Shown: positions 54,171-63,507, counted from the first letter of the stretch. The stretch is DNA of 64,000 bases from Bacillota bacterium (GCA_021324255.1 JAJPJL010000046.1:1-64000), one strand, 5' to 3'. Notes: generated by a model from the letters alone, not told the origin. A program made the numbers and translations.

Positions 54171-55193
54171 TCAGCCGAGGCGGTGCATCCAGAGCAGCGA
54201 CACGGCAAACGTGCTCACGAAGAGCCCCGCGACGCCCACCGCCGCGATCCCGCTCACCTCGATGGGACGGCGCTCCCAGCCGATGATCCGGCCGAGATGC
54301 GTGTACACGCGCCGGAGGTCCATCGCGGTCGTCACGCGCTGGTAGGTCCCGCCCGTCATCTGGGCGATGGCCTTGAGCGTCTCTTCGTCCAGCCGGACGA
54401 AGATGCTGTGGCCGCCGAGCTCCAGGAACGTCCCCTCCGGCGCCCCGAGGCCGATGGTGTACACCTTGACCTTGAGCTGCTTGGCGACGATGGCCGCCTG
54501 CTCCGGCGGCACGCCCCGGTTGCTCTGGCCGTCGCTCATGAGGACGACGGTCGCGGGCGGCAACCGGTCGAGCTGCTCCGGGGTCAGATTTGGCGCCGGG
54601 ACACTCTCGTAGGGGCTGTAGAAGCCCGGATTGTTCGGCGCGCCGGCGGGCCGCTCCCGGCCGGGGAGCGCGTAGACGGCTTCCAACAGCCCGTCGCCGA
54701 TCGCGGTCGCAAACTCGAGATCCAGGTTGTTGATGGCCTGGATGACGCGGTCGTGGTCCGCGGTCGGCGGCGTCACGAGCGTCGCGTAGCTGCTGAACGA
54801 CACCACCCCGACCCGGGTGCCCTGCGGCAGCGCGCGCACGAACTCCACGGCCGCCGCCTTCGCCGCGTCGAGCCGGGTCGGATTGACATCCGTGGCCATC
54901 ATGCTGCGGCTCACGTCGATGCTCATCATGACCACGGTGCGGTTGTCCGGGACCGGAACCGGCGTCATGGGGCGCGCCACCGTAAAGATGGCCGCGCACA
55001 GGGTCGCGAGGTAGAGTGCAGCCGGCACGTGCCGGCGCCAGCGCCCGCCGGCGGCGGCGGCGCGGGCGACCAGGTCGAGGCTGGAATAGACCACGCGCTC
55101 GCGCGCCGGACGCCGGAGCATCCACACATAGGCTCCGACGAAACACGGCACCAGCAGGTACAGCCAGAGCGCGGCCGGCCAGAGAAAGCTCAC
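54171..55193 (-). CDS. Membrane VWA-domain protein (second copy)
   Basis: A 340-residue protein: two membrane segments at the N-terminus, a VWA domain (about 85-295) with MIDAS residues in DVSRSMMATDVNP and T/D further on, and a C-terminal membrane segment. It resembles BatA/BatB-like proteins. GTG 55193 overlaps the stop of the previous VWA gene (GTGA). Last gene of the moxR operon. Confidence 0.9.
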   Translation of the reverse strand: MSFLWPAALWLYLLVPCFVGAYVWMLRRPARERVVYSSLDLVARAAAAGGRWRRHVPAALYLATLCAAIFTVARPMTPVPVPDNRTVVMMSIDVSRSMMATDVNPTRLDAAKAAAVEFVRALPQGTRVGVVSFSSYATLVTPPTADHDRVIQAINNLDLEFATAIGDGLLEAVYALPGRERPAGAPNNPGFYSPYESVPAPNLTPEQLDRLPPATVVLMSDGQSNRGVPPEQAAIVAKQLKVKVYTIGLGAPEGTFLELGGHSIFVRLDEETLKAIAQMTGGTYQRVTTAMDLRRVYTHLGRIIGWERRPIEVSGIAAVGVAGLFVSTFAVSLLWMHRLG

Positions 55194-56218
55194 GGCAGGC
55201 GCCCCATCCACAACATCGACACGAGCCCTCCGCCGAGCATCAGCACGCCGGCGCCGCCAACCGCGAGCGCGGACACCTCGGTCTTGCGCTTTTCCCAGCC
55301 AATCGTTCGGCCCAGATCACGGTACACCTGCTTGAGGTCGTTCGCGGACGGGCCGTAGAAGAATTTCCCGTCGGTGATCGCGGCGAGCTGCTGCAGCAGC
55401 GTGGGATTGAATGGCACGAGCACCATCTGGCCCTGGTAGTTGAAGACCCCGCCCCCCGGCGTGCCGAGACCGATCGTGTAGATCTTGACCTTCTCCTGCT
55501 TGGCGAGGAGCGCCATCTTCAGGGGATCGTTACGGCTGGAGTTGTCGCCGCCGTCGCTCGCCAGGATGATCGCCGCCGGCGGCAGGTTGCCTGATGGCGC
55601 GGGCGGCGACGGTTGCGCCGCCGCGGGCGGCTGCGCCTGCCCGAACGGCGCCGGCTGCGGGTTCGTTGCCGGCGCGGTCCGGCCCGGAATCGCCTTGATC
55701 GCCGCCGCGAGCGCGTCGCCGATCGCGGTCGATTCCTGCGGCTTCAGCGCGTCGATGGCGTCCTTGACCGCCTGCCGGTCGGTCGTCGGAGGCACGTTGA
55801 GCGTCGCGTACGTGCTGAACGTCACGAGCCCCACCCGGGGTCCGGGCGGGAAGTTGTCGAGGAACGTCTTGGCCGCCGCCTTGGCCGCCTCCAACCGCGT
55901 GGGCTGGACGTCCGGCGCCTCCATGCTGCCGCTCGTGTCGATGAGCAGCACCACGACGGCCTTGTCCACCGGCATCGGGATCGCCATCACGGGTCTCGCC
56001 GCGGCAAGCAGCAGGAGGCCGAGGGCCACGAAGTACAAGCCCATCGCGACGTGGCGCCGCAGCAGGGGCAGGCGGACCGCCAGCTGGGCGAACAGCGGCG
56101 CCTCCGCAAACCGCCCCGCCGCGCGGGCGCGAATGCGGCGCACGCCGAACACGTACCAGGCGATGAACGCCGGCAGCAGCAGGAGCCCCCAGAGCATCAG
56201 CGGCCAGGTAAATTCCAC
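55190..56218 (-). CDS. Membrane VWA-domain protein (first copy)
   Basis: A 342-residue VWA protein with N-terminal membrane segments (PLMLWGLLLLPAFIAWYVFG), MIDAS in DTSGSMEAPDVQP, a Pro/Ala/Gln-rich insert (about 195-235: PQPAPFGQAQPPAAA) absent from the second copy, and a C-terminal membrane segment. GTG 56218 overlaps the DUF58 gene by 22 bp. Paralogue of the following gene. Confidence 0.9.
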   Translation of the reverse strand: MEFTWPLMLWGLLLLPAFIAWYVFGVRRIRARAAGRFAEAPLFAQLAVRLPLLRRHVAMGLYFVALGLLLLAAARPVMAIPMPVDKAVVVLLIDTSGSMEAPDVQPTRLEAAKAAAKTFLDNFPPGPRVGLVTFSTYATLNVPPTTDRQAVKDAIDALKPQESTAIGDALAAAIKAIPGRTAPATNPQPAPFGQAQPPAAAQPSPPAPSGNLPPAAIILASDGGDNSSRNDPLKMALLAKQEKVKIYTIGLGTPGGGVFNYQGQMVLVPFNPTLLQQLAAITDGKFFYGPSANDLKQVYRDLGRTIGWEKRKTEVSALAVGGAGVLMLGGGLVSMLWMGRLP

Positions 56219-57096
56219 CGGCGGCGCCTCCGGAACAGGACGAACTTCAAGAGCGGCTCGACCAGCGACGCGCCGGTCGAGAGCGTCAGCATATCGACGC
56301 CGGCGCGCCGCGTGATCGCCTCCAGGCGCGCCTCCCGGGCGCGCACGAGCTCGCGATAGGTCTCCCGCACGCGCCGGTCCGACGTGTCGACCCACAGTTG
56401 CTGGTTGGTCTCGGGGGCGTGCAGGTACACGCCCCCGACGTCCGGAAGCTCGCGCTCACGCGGGTCCTCGATGCGGACCGCAATCACCTCGTGCCGCCGT
56501 TGCATCTCCGTGAGCGCGGTCTCCCACCCTTCCGGCGTGTGGAAGTCGGAGATGAGAAACACGAGGGAGCGGCGCCGGACGACCCGGCCCAGCTGGCGCA
56601 GGAGCGCCGCGAGGTCTGTCCGCCCGCCCCCGGTCGCCTCCGGCAGGACGCCGAGATCGTGGATGATCCGGAGCGCCTGCGCGCGGCCGGCGCGGGGCGG
56701 GATGAACGCGTATCCCCGCCCGGCCGGGAACGCGATCGCGCCCGCCTTGTCGCCGTGCCTCGTCACGATGTAGGCCGCGACCCCGGCGAACTCGAGGGCG
56801 AGCTGGCGCTTGAACTGCCGGATCGTCCCGAACGACATCGACGGCGAGAGGTCCACGAGCAGCCACGCCGTGAGTTCCTTCTCCTCGAGGTACTGCCGTA
56901 CGAACAGCCGGTTCATCCGCGCCGTGACGTTCCAGTCGATCCGGCGCACCTCGTCACCCGGCTGGTACTCGCGCACCTCCGCCAGGTCCAGGCTGGGTCC
57001 GTAAAAGACCCCGCGATAGTCGCCGAACAGGTAGCCGTCGAGCCGGCGGACGACCTTAAACTCGAGGCGCCTCAACACCCGCTCGGGTGTCTCCAT
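56197..57096 (-). CDS. DUF58-domain protein
   Basis: A 299-residue DUF58 protein with the signature GPSLDLAEVREYQPGDEVRRIDWNVTARMNRLFVRQYLEEKEL and a VWA-like part (LLVDLSPSMSFG, VFLISDFHTPEGWETAL). Such proteins work with MoxR ATPases and VWA proteins. It overlaps the moxR gene by 41 bp and the first VWA gene by 22 bp. Confidence 0.93.
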   Translation of the reverse strand: METPERVLRRLEFKVVRRLDGYLFGDYRGVFYGPSLDLAEVREYQPGDEVRRIDWNVTARMNRLFVRQYLEEKELTAWLLVDLSPSMSFGTIRQFKRQLALEFAGVAAYIVTRHGDKAGAIAFPAGRGYAFIPPRAGRAQALRIIHDLGVLPEATGGGRTDLAALLRQLGRVVRRRSLVFLISDFHTPEGWETALTEMQRRHEVIAVRIEDPRERELPDVGGVYLHAPETNQQLWVDTSDRRVRETYRELVRAREARLEAITRRAGVDMLTLSTGASLVEPLLKFVLFRRRRRWNLPGR

Positions 57097-58129
57097 AGGG
57101 GTCTCCGATGTGGACTCGGGGCGCCGGCACGGCCTCCAGGACGCGCTGCAGGAGATGCTCCGCGGTGACGTCCTGAGCGAGCGCCTCGTAGGACAGCAGG
57201 ATCCGGTGTCGCAAGACCTCCGGCGCGAGATCGCGGATGTCGTCGGGCATCGCGTACTCGCGGCCGCGGAGGAGCGCGAGCGCCTTGGCGCCGATGACCA
57301 AATTCAGGGAGCCCCGCGGGCTCGCGCCGTACTGGACGAACCGCGCAAGATCGTTGAGGCCGTACTCCTGCGGCTGGCGCGTTGCCGTCACCAGGCTCAC
57401 GGCATACTCGTGCAGCTTGGGGTCGACGTACACGGCCTCCGCGACCTTTTGCAGCTCGAGCAGCTGCGCTCCCGTCATGACGCGGTCGACCGACGGGGTC
57501 CGCTCGGTCACCCGGTCCACCACCGTCATCTCCTCGTGAAACGACGGATACGAGATGACCACCTTGAACATGAACCGGTCGACCTGGGCCTCAGGGAGCG
57601 GATAGGTGCCCTCGCTCTCGATGGGGTTTTGCGTGGCCAGCACCAGAAACGGGTCCGGCAGCGCGAACGTCTGCTTGCCGATCGTCACCTGGCGTTCCTG
57701 CATCGACTCGAGCAGAGCCGACTGGACCTTCGCCGGCGCGCGGTTGATCTCGTCCGCCAGCACGAGGTTAGCAAAGACGGGGCCCAATTCGACCTCGAAC
57801 GCCCCGGTCTGCTGGTTGTAGATGCGCGTGCCGACGAGGTCGGCCGGGACGAGGTCCGGCGTAAACTGGATCCGCCGGAACTGGCAGTCGAGCACCTGCG
57901 CCGCGGTCTTGATCGCGAGGGTCTTGGCGAGGCCCGGCACGCCTTCGATCAGGATGTGGCCGCGCGAGAGCAGCGCGACGAGCATCCGCTCCAGCATCAG
58001 GTCCTGGCCCACGATGACTTTCTTGACCTCGTAGAGGACCTTGCGCATGGTGCTGGCCGCCTGCCCAAACGTCTCGAGAGGGTAGCGCAGAACCCGCATG
58101 CGGGCCGGGGTGGCTTGCTCGGTGGACAC
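57056..58129 (-). CDS. moxR: MoxR-family AAA+ ATPase
   Basis: A 357-residue MoxR ATPase: Walker A GVPGLAKT, Walker B LVLADEINRAPAKVQSALLESMQE, sensor 1 LVLATQNPIESEGTYPLPEAQVDRFMF, then the C-terminal lid. With DUF58 and VWA proteins it forms a chaperone-like system that matures or assembles other envelope proteins. GTG 58129 has GAGGTGA six bases upstream and is preferred over 58138. Confidence 0.93.
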   Translation of the reverse strand: MSTEQATPARMRVLRYPLETFGQAASTMRKVLYEVKKVIVGQDLMLERMLVALLSRGHILIEGVPGLAKTLAIKTAAQVLDCQFRRIQFTPDLVPADLVGTRIYNQQTGAFEVELGPVFANLVLADEINRAPAKVQSALLESMQERQVTIGKQTFALPDPFLVLATQNPIESEGTYPLPEAQVDRFMFKVVISYPSFHEEMTVVDRVTERTPSVDRVMTGAQLLELQKVAEAVYVDPKLHEYAVSLVTATRQPQEYGLNDLARFVQYGASPRGSLNLVIGAKALALLRGREYAMPDDIRDLAPEVLRHRILLSYEALAQDVTAEHLLQRVLEAVPAPRVHIGDPYGDTRAGVEAPRV

Positions 58130-58389
58130 TGCAATCACCTCGTGGCGTGGGCGTAGCGTCTAGTTATGGCCGGGGTCATCGGACCCCTGCCGGCGGTGTC
58201 GGCCTGGACGCCCCCTCTCCTGCGTAGTTACTCAATCCGAGGGCGTTAGCGCCGGACGCGCGGTCCCGGCCGGTTAATCCCGCAGAACGTCGGGATCCTC
58301 ACAATAATGTCCAGAAGAATGTCACGAAACAGCCACCGGGGGGACGACCTTCGCGGCCGTCCGGAGGCTGGTCCGGCGGGATGATGCGG

Positions 58390-58851
58390 CTACGGGGCGG
58401 CGTGCGCGGCGATGTCCACTAGCCGGACCGTCGTCCACGGCGTTCGCTCGATCGTCACGGGCAGCGGCCCGCCGCGCGTGACCTCGAGATACACGCTCAC
58501 CGGATCCCCGAGCGCGGCGAGCGGCAGCGAAACCTCGAGACGCGTCCCCTCGCTGCGCGCGACCGCCGCCTGGGGGAGCGCAAGGTCCTCCGGCCATCGG
58601 CGGACGGCGTCGAGACGGCTCGGCGGGCGCACGTCCAGCACCAGCCGGTTCCACGTTCCGCCGGGATGAAATAGCCGCAGCTCGATGCGGAACGCGTCGG
58701 CCGGGGCCGGCGGCCGCCGGAGCCGGATGCCGAGGTACAGCGACGAGCGGCTCCGCGCCACCGCCACGGCCTGGAGCACGCGGGCGACCAACCCGGCGGC
58801 GGCCGGCCGGCGAACCGTCGCACGCACGTCCGGTGATCTTCGACGACACAC
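58390..58851 (-). pseudogene. Possible remnant of a glycosidase C-terminal beta domain
   Basis: About 150 residues with beta-sandwich character: SSLYLGIRLRRPPAPADAFRIELRLF and RLEVSLPLAALGDPVSVYLEVTRGG, ending VTIERTPWTTVRLV. This recalls the C-terminal domain of GH57-type amylases, where L-E-V-A-I-P-F-x-x-L-G appears. No catalytic part precedes it and no SD is visible, so it may be a truncated gene. Low certainty. Confidence 0.4.
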
Positions 58852-58974
58852 TTACGAACGGAACGGGAGTTTTGTTTCACCGGTGTGACCGAGCGGCGCC
58901 GAGCGCGGGGTGTCCGCCATGGTACGATGCGGGGAGAGGTCCGGAGCCGGGAACGCACCGCGAAAGGAGCCGCG

Positions 58975-59862
58975 ATGCCGAAGGTCACGCGCTCGAACAC
59001 GCCGCCACGACGGACACGGCGAGCGGGCGGCGGCCCGCCCAGGCAGGCCCCCGCCCTATGGTGGCTGCTCGCGGCGCTCGCCGCGGCGCTCGTCGTGGTG
59101 GTGGTCGTCGCGAGCGTGCAGCAGCGGCAACGCGAGCGCGCGTCGCGGTCCGCCGCGGCGTTGAGCGGCCGGCCTGTGCCGCAGGACGTCGCGCGTGACC
59201 TGGGCAGCATCCCCGACACCACGTGGAACCGCGTCGGCGCGGGTAGCGGCGGTGCGCTCAAGACCGTGGCCGCGCCGGCGGCCGGCGGAGCGACGCCGGT
59301 CGTGCTCTACATCGGTGCCGAGTGGTGCCCGTACTGCGCCGTGCTCCGGTGGCCGCTCGTCGCGACGCTGGAGCGGTTCGGCACCCTCACGGGCTTGGAG
59401 CTCTCCACGTCCTCAACCACGGATGTCTTTCCGGCGACCCCGACGTTCACGCTGGTGCACGCGCGCTACCAGAGCCCGTACCTGCGGCTCGAAACCGTGG
59501 AACTCGAGGGCAACACCCAGAACGCCGCGGGGCGGTATCCGCCGCTGCAGCAGCCCACGGCCTCGCAGGAAGCGCTCATGCGCGCCGACGATCCATCGGG
59601 TGACATCCCGTTTCTGCTCATCGGCGGCGCGTACATGGCCGCGGGCGCCCCGTTTTCCCCGGGGACGCTCGCGGGCATGAGCTGGCAAACCATCGCCGCG
59701 GGGCTCCCCGGCGGGACGACGGCGGCCGCGCAGGCCATCCTGGCCGCGGCCAATCAATTCAGCGCCGCGATCTGCGCCGTGGACGGGCGCCGGCCGGCGC
59801 GCGTGTGTGACAGCCCCGGCGTGCGCGACGCCGCGCGGACGCTCACGCCACCCCAAAAGTAG
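58975..59862 (+). CDS. DUF929 membrane-anchored thioredoxin-fold protein
   Basis: A 295-residue protein: basic N-terminus, a membrane anchor (ALWWLLAALAAALVVVVVVASV), then a DUF929 domain (PF06053) with the redox site GAEWCPYCAVLRWPLV. The active pair is Cys-Pro-Tyr-Cys, as in DsbA/glutaredoxin-like oxidants. VKOR follows after two bases, so the two likely form a disulfide-generating pair. ATG 58975 with AAAGGAG upstream. Confidence 0.9.
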   Translation: MPKVTRSNTPPRRTRRAGGGPPRQAPALWWLLAALAAALVVVVVVASVQQRQRERASRSAAALSGRPVPQDVARDLGSIPDTTWNRVGAGSGGALKTVAAPAAGGATPVVLYIGAEWCPYCAVLRWPLVATLERFGTLTGLELSTSSTTDVFPATPTFTLVHARYQSPYLRLETVELEGNTQNAAGRYPPLQQPTASQEALMRADDPSGDIPFLLIGGAYMAAGAPFSPGTLAGMSWQTIAAGLPGGTTAAAQAILAAANQFSAAICAVDGRRPARVCDSPGVRDAARTLTPPQK

Positions 59863-59864
59863 CG

Positions 59865-60317
59865 GTGGCGGTTCGAGGATGGGATCGCGTCCGGGTGGCG
59901 GTCGGCGTCACCGGCCTGGGTGTCGCCGCGTACCTCGCCGCAGAGCACTACAATGCCGGGGTGCCGTTGATCTGCCCGAGATCCGGGCTCATCAACTGCG
60001 AGCGCGTGCTCACCCGCCCCGAGGCCCTCTGGGCCGGGATTCCCGTGGCGGTATGGGGCATCGCCTGGTTCATCGTGGCGATTGGGCTCGCGGTCCGCTC
60101 CCTCGCGTGCGGGGACGCGCCCGAACCCGCGTGGCTTCGGTCGACGGCCCTCGTGTGGGTCACGGCGGGGGCCGCGGCCGTCGTCTGGCTCATCTACACG
60201 GAACTCGCGGTCATCGGCGCGGTTTGCGTGTGGTGTACGGCCGCGCACGCCTTGATCGTGGCCCTCTTCGTCATCCAAGTCCTGACCGACCCGCAGCGGG
60301 CGTCCCCGCGCGCGTAG
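59865..60317 (+). CDS. VKOR-family membrane thiol oxidase
   Basis: A 150-residue vitamin K epoxide reductase homologue: loop cysteines in PLICPRSGLINCERVL, four membrane segments, and active site CVWCTAAHALIVAL. It oxidises the partner thioredoxin with quinone as electron acceptor. GTG start two bases after the DUF929 stop, so one operon. Confidence 0.93.
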   Translation: MAVRGWDRVRVAVGVTGLGVAAYLAAEHYNAGVPLICPRSGLINCERVLTRPEALWAGIPVAVWGIAWFIVAIGLAVRSLACGDAPEPAWLRSTALVWVTAGAAAVVWLIYTELAVIGAVCVWCTAAHALIVALFVIQVLTDPQRASPRA

Positions 60318-60354
60318 CGTATCCGGCGCGCGGCGGGGGGGTTGCTGCCGGCCT

Positions 60355-61407
60355 TCACTCGATGGCGGCGTCCTGGACGACGAGCCGCGCGGCGCCGTCA
60401 GGAATGTCCACCCCGACGAGGTCGCCGACAGCCGGCGGCCGTCCCCGCACGGCCGCCTCCAGCGTGAGCTCGCCGACGGAGAGCACGACGCTCGTCGCGC
60501 CGTCGCGCGGCAGGACGCGGGTCACCGTGCCGATCGGCCGGCCGTTCGTCGGCGCCCCGAGCCGCACATCCGCCGGCCGCACGCAGAACGTCGCGGGCCC
60601 GCCGCCGCCCGGCGGATCTCCACGCGCCCGCACGCGCAGCGGCCCCGCCCGCACCACCGTGGCGGTACCGGCGAGCCCGGCGACCGTCCCCGCGATGATG
60701 TTGGACGCCCCGACGAGTTGCGCGACGAGCGCCGTCCGCGGCCGCGCCGCCACGTCCGCGGGCGTCCCCGCCTGGATGACGCGGCCGCCGGCGAGCACCA
60801 CGAGCGTTTCCGCAAGCAGGTAGGCTTCGCCGAAGTCGTGGGTCACGAACACCAGGGGCACCTGAAACGCGTCGACGAGCGCGAGGAGGTCCCGGCGCAG
60901 GCGCTCGCGCACGGGCGCGTCCACCGCCGAAAACGGCTCATCCAGGAGCAGGAGCCTGGGATCGCTGGCCAGCGCCTGGGCCAGCGCCACCCGCTGCCGT
61001 TGTCCGCCTGACAGCCCGCCGGGCGAGCGCTCCGCGTACCCGCTGAGCCCCACGGCCGCCAGCAGCGTTTCCACGCGCACGCGCTCGCGGCCCCGCCACA
61101 CCCGCGCGAGGCCGTAGGCAACGTTGCCGCCGACAGACAGGTGCGGCAGCAGGGTGTACGACTGCAGCACGAGCCCCACGCGCCGCCGCCACGGGGGCAG
61201 GTTGATGCGACGGCGATCGTCGTAGAGCACGGTCTCCCCGACCGCGACCCGTCCCCGCTCCGGCGTGTGGAATCCCGCCAGGCACATCAGCGTCATGGTC
61301 TTGCCCGCCCCCGACGGTCCGACGAGCACGAGCCGGCGCCGCTCCGTCGCAAACGCCACCTCCAGGCGAAAACTGCCCCGGCGCGCGCGCAGGTCCACGG
61401 CCAGCAT
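60355..61407 (-). CDS. ABC importer ATPase, molybdate/tungstate-type (ModC-like)
   Basis: A 350-residue ABC ATPase: Walker A GPSGAGKT, signature LSGGQRQRVALAQALA, Walker B LLLLDEPFSAVD, H-loop VTHDFGEAY, and a C-terminal TOBE/Mop-like domain (from about 255). Start ATG 61407 overlaps the permease stop by one base (TGATG). Same operon as the permease and the HTH-PBP regulator. Confidence 0.9.
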   Translation of the reverse strand: MLAVDLRARRGSFRLEVAFATERRRLVLVGPSGAGKTMTLMCLAGFHTPERGRVAVGETVLYDDRRRINLPPWRRRVGLVLQSYTLLPHLSVGGNVAYGLARVWRGRERVRVETLLAAVGLSGYAERSPGGLSGGQRQRVALAQALASDPRLLLLDEPFSAVDAPVRERLRRDLLALVDAFQVPLVFVTHDFGEAYLLAETLVVLAGGRVIQAGTPADVAARPRTALVAQLVGASNIIAGTVAGLAGTATVVRAGPLRVRARGDPPGGGGPATFCVRPADVRLGAPTNGRPIGTVTRVLPRDGATSVVLSVGELTLEAAVRGRPPAVGDLVGVDIPDGAARLVVQDAAIE

Positions 61408-62234
61408 CAGGACACTCCCGGGCGGTGCCCGCCCAGGCCCGCGGCCTGCGCCACGGCCACCACGGCCGCGCCCAGCACGACGAGCACGAGGGCGACCGGG
61501 AGCGCTTCGCGGAGCCCCTGAGCGCCGAACTGCACGAAGAGGTAGACGGGCAAGGTTGTGGGGTGGTAGGCTACCATGATCGTCGCGCCGAACTCGCCGA
61601 GCGCGCGCAGCCACGCCAGCGGCACGCCGGCGAGAATGCCCGGCCAGGCCAGCGGCAGGGAGACGCGCAGAAACGTCACGAGCGGCGGCCTCCCCAGCGC
61701 GTACGATACCTGCTCGAACGACGGCTCGACGGCCTCAAACGCGACGCGCGACGCCACGACGAGGTACGGCGCCGCGACAAAAACCTGCGCGAGCACGATG
61801 CCCGCGGGCGCGTCGGTGATCGTCACGCCGCGAGCGCCGAGCCAGGCGCCCAGCGGCGTGTATGGCCCGAAGGTGTCGAGCAACAACACGCCGCCGACCA
61901 GCGGCGGAATGACCAGCGGCAGATAGACGAGCGCGTTGACGATGGGCTTTCCCACGAACTCGGCGCGCGCCAGCACGTACGCCAGCGGCACACCGAGGAC
62001 GACGACGATCAGGGTCGCCGCGGTTGCGGTCATCACGGAGACGCCGACGGCGCCGGCCGCCGCTGCGCCGCGGATGGCGCCCGCGATCGCCGTCGGATCG
62101 AGCGACGCGAGGCCGAACACGAACGGGACGACAAGATAGGCGACGAGCAGCACGCCCGCGAGCGAGAGCGGCCACGGGGCGCCGGGACGGCGGCGCACGC
62201 CCGGGGCGCCGGACTGCCACCCGCGTTCGCTCAC
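61407..62234 (-). CDS. ABC importer permease, ModB-like
   Basis: A 275-residue permease with about five membrane segments after a 25-residue cytosolic start; EAA loop EQVSYALGRPPLVTFLRVSLPLAWPG, then LRALGEFGATIMVAYHPTTLPVYLF, which is typical of molybdate/tungstate permeases. GTG 62234 overlaps the upstream regulator's stop (GTGA). Confidence 0.9.
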   Translation of the reverse strand: MSERGWQSGAPGVRRRPGAPWPLSLAGVLLVAYLVVPFVFGLASLDPTAIAGAIRGAAAAGAVGVSVMTATAATLIVVVLGVPLAYVLARAEFVGKPIVNALVYLPLVIPPLVGGVLLLDTFGPYTPLGAWLGARGVTITDAPAGIVLAQVFVAAPYLVVASRVAFEAVEPSFEQVSYALGRPPLVTFLRVSLPLAWPGILAGVPLAWLRALGEFGATIMVAYHPTTLPVYLFVQFGAQGLREALPVALVLVVLGAAVVAVAQAAGLGGHRPGVS

Positions 62235-63361
62235 GGCAGGACGGCCAGCGTCGTCCCCAGCCGTGCCGTGTCGTACTCGCCGACCGCGGCAAGCTCGGCG
62301 CGCACGCCCCGGCGCCGGAGAATGTCGAGAAAGGCATGCACGGCGGGGCCCGAGGCCACGGCGGCCGGCATCACGAGATCGTACCGCTCCTGCTGCAGCG
62401 GGATGAAGCCGAGCCCAAACGCCCGGGCGGCCGCGCGCACCCCAATGCCGGCATCGACCAAGCCGAGCGCCACCGCCTGCGCCACGGCGAGATGCGACGG
62501 CGCGAGGCGCGCGTACCCCCGGATCGTCTCGGGCGCGATGCCGCGCGCCGAGAGCGCGGCGTCGAGCACGGCGCGGGCGCCGCTCCCGCGCTCGCGGTTG
62601 ATGATGGTCACCCCCGCGCGCGCGAGATCGGCGACGTCGCGCACGCCGCGCGGGTTGCCGGGCGCCACGATCAATCCCTGCTCCCAGCTCACAAACGCCA
62701 TCACCACAACGCGCCGCTCCCCGAGCGTCCGTCGCACGAGCGGGATGTTGTCCTGCCCGGTCCTGGCATCGCGGAGGTGCACGCCGGCGATCTGGGCGGT
62801 TCCGTCCCGCAACCACTCCAGCGCGCGGTGGCTGCCGGCCGGGAGCCACGCCACGCGGTACTGTGGATGCGCCCGCTCGAAGTGTCGCGCGACCAACGGC
62901 AGGGTCGGATCGCACCCGGCGACGACCAGCGTTTCGGCGAGCGGCGACGCGGGTTCGAACAACCGCACGCGAACCCGGCGGCCCCGCCGCGAGCACACCA
63001 CGCCGTCCGCACCCTGCAACCACGCCCCCGGCGCCTGCGCTCCGGCCAGCGGCAGCGCGGTCAGCCGTCCGTTGTGGGCCGCGAGCGTGACCCGCAACGG
63101 CCCTGGGCCGTGCACGCGCGGACCCGCCAGCCGCGCGGGCACCTCGACCGCGCGGCCCGGCACCTGGAACAGATCTTCAACGCGGGCCCCGAGCGCGCCG
63201 GCCAGGCGAAGCGCAAGCGCCGTCCCGGGCACGGTCCGCCCCGCCTCGATGGCGTTGAGCGTCTGGCGCGACGTGCCCACGTGCGCCGCCAGCTCGCGTT
63301 GAGACAAGCCGGCCCGTCTCCGCCACCGCTGCACCTCGTTGTGGAGCCCCGTGCGCGCCAT
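62231..63361 (-). CDS. HTH regulator fused to a periplasmic-binding-protein domain
   Basis: A 376-residue protein: XRE-type HTH (residues 6-60: RWRRRAGLSQRELAAHVGTSRQTLNAIEAGRTVPG) joined to a PBP-like domain (about 140-370: VVAGCDPTLPLVARHFERAHPQY, TIINRERGSGARAVLDAALS, VAQAVALGLVDAGIGVRAAARAFGLGFIPL). The domain resembles ModA/TupA-type oxyanion binders and PBP-like effector domains. No signal peptide, so it should work inside the cell. First gene of the operon with the ATPase and permease; a metal-oxyanion sensing regulator is inferred. Confidence 0.85.
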   Translation of the reverse strand: MARTGLHNEVQRWRRRAGLSQRELAAHVGTSRQTLNAIEAGRTVPGTALALRLAGALGARVEDLFQVPGRAVEVPARLAGPRVHGPGPLRVTLAAHNGRLTALPLAGAQAPGAWLQGADGVVCSRRGRRVRVRLFEPASPLAETLVVAGCDPTLPLVARHFERAHPQYRVAWLPAGSHRALEWLRDGTAQIAGVHLRDARTGQDNIPLVRRTLGERRVVVMAFVSWEQGLIVAPGNPRGVRDVADLARAGVTIINRERGSGARAVLDAALSARGIAPETIRGYARLAPSHLAVAQAVALGLVDAGIGVRAAARAFGLGFIPLQQERYDLVMPAAVASGPAVHAFLDILRRRGVRAELAAVGEYDTARLGTTLAVLP

Positions 63362-63451
63362 GTGTCAAGTATTCTTTCCATATCCTGACTTCCCTGGCGC
63401 CGGCCCCGGGCGGTGTCTCACCGGCGGACGCGCGCGGCCCGCGCCGCCGAC

Positions 63452-63482
63452 AAAACAACGGGGAGGGCTTGCGCCCTCCCCG
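63452..63482 (-). terminator. Rho-independent terminator of the small secreted gene
   Basis: On the minus strand a perfect 10-bp stem (63482-63473 with 63468-63459, loop GCAA) is followed by TTGTTTTG. It is 26 bp after the stop of the 76-residue gene. Confidence 0.85.
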
Positions 63483-63507
63483 TGCCGCTCCCGGTCGCGT
63501 ACGCGCG

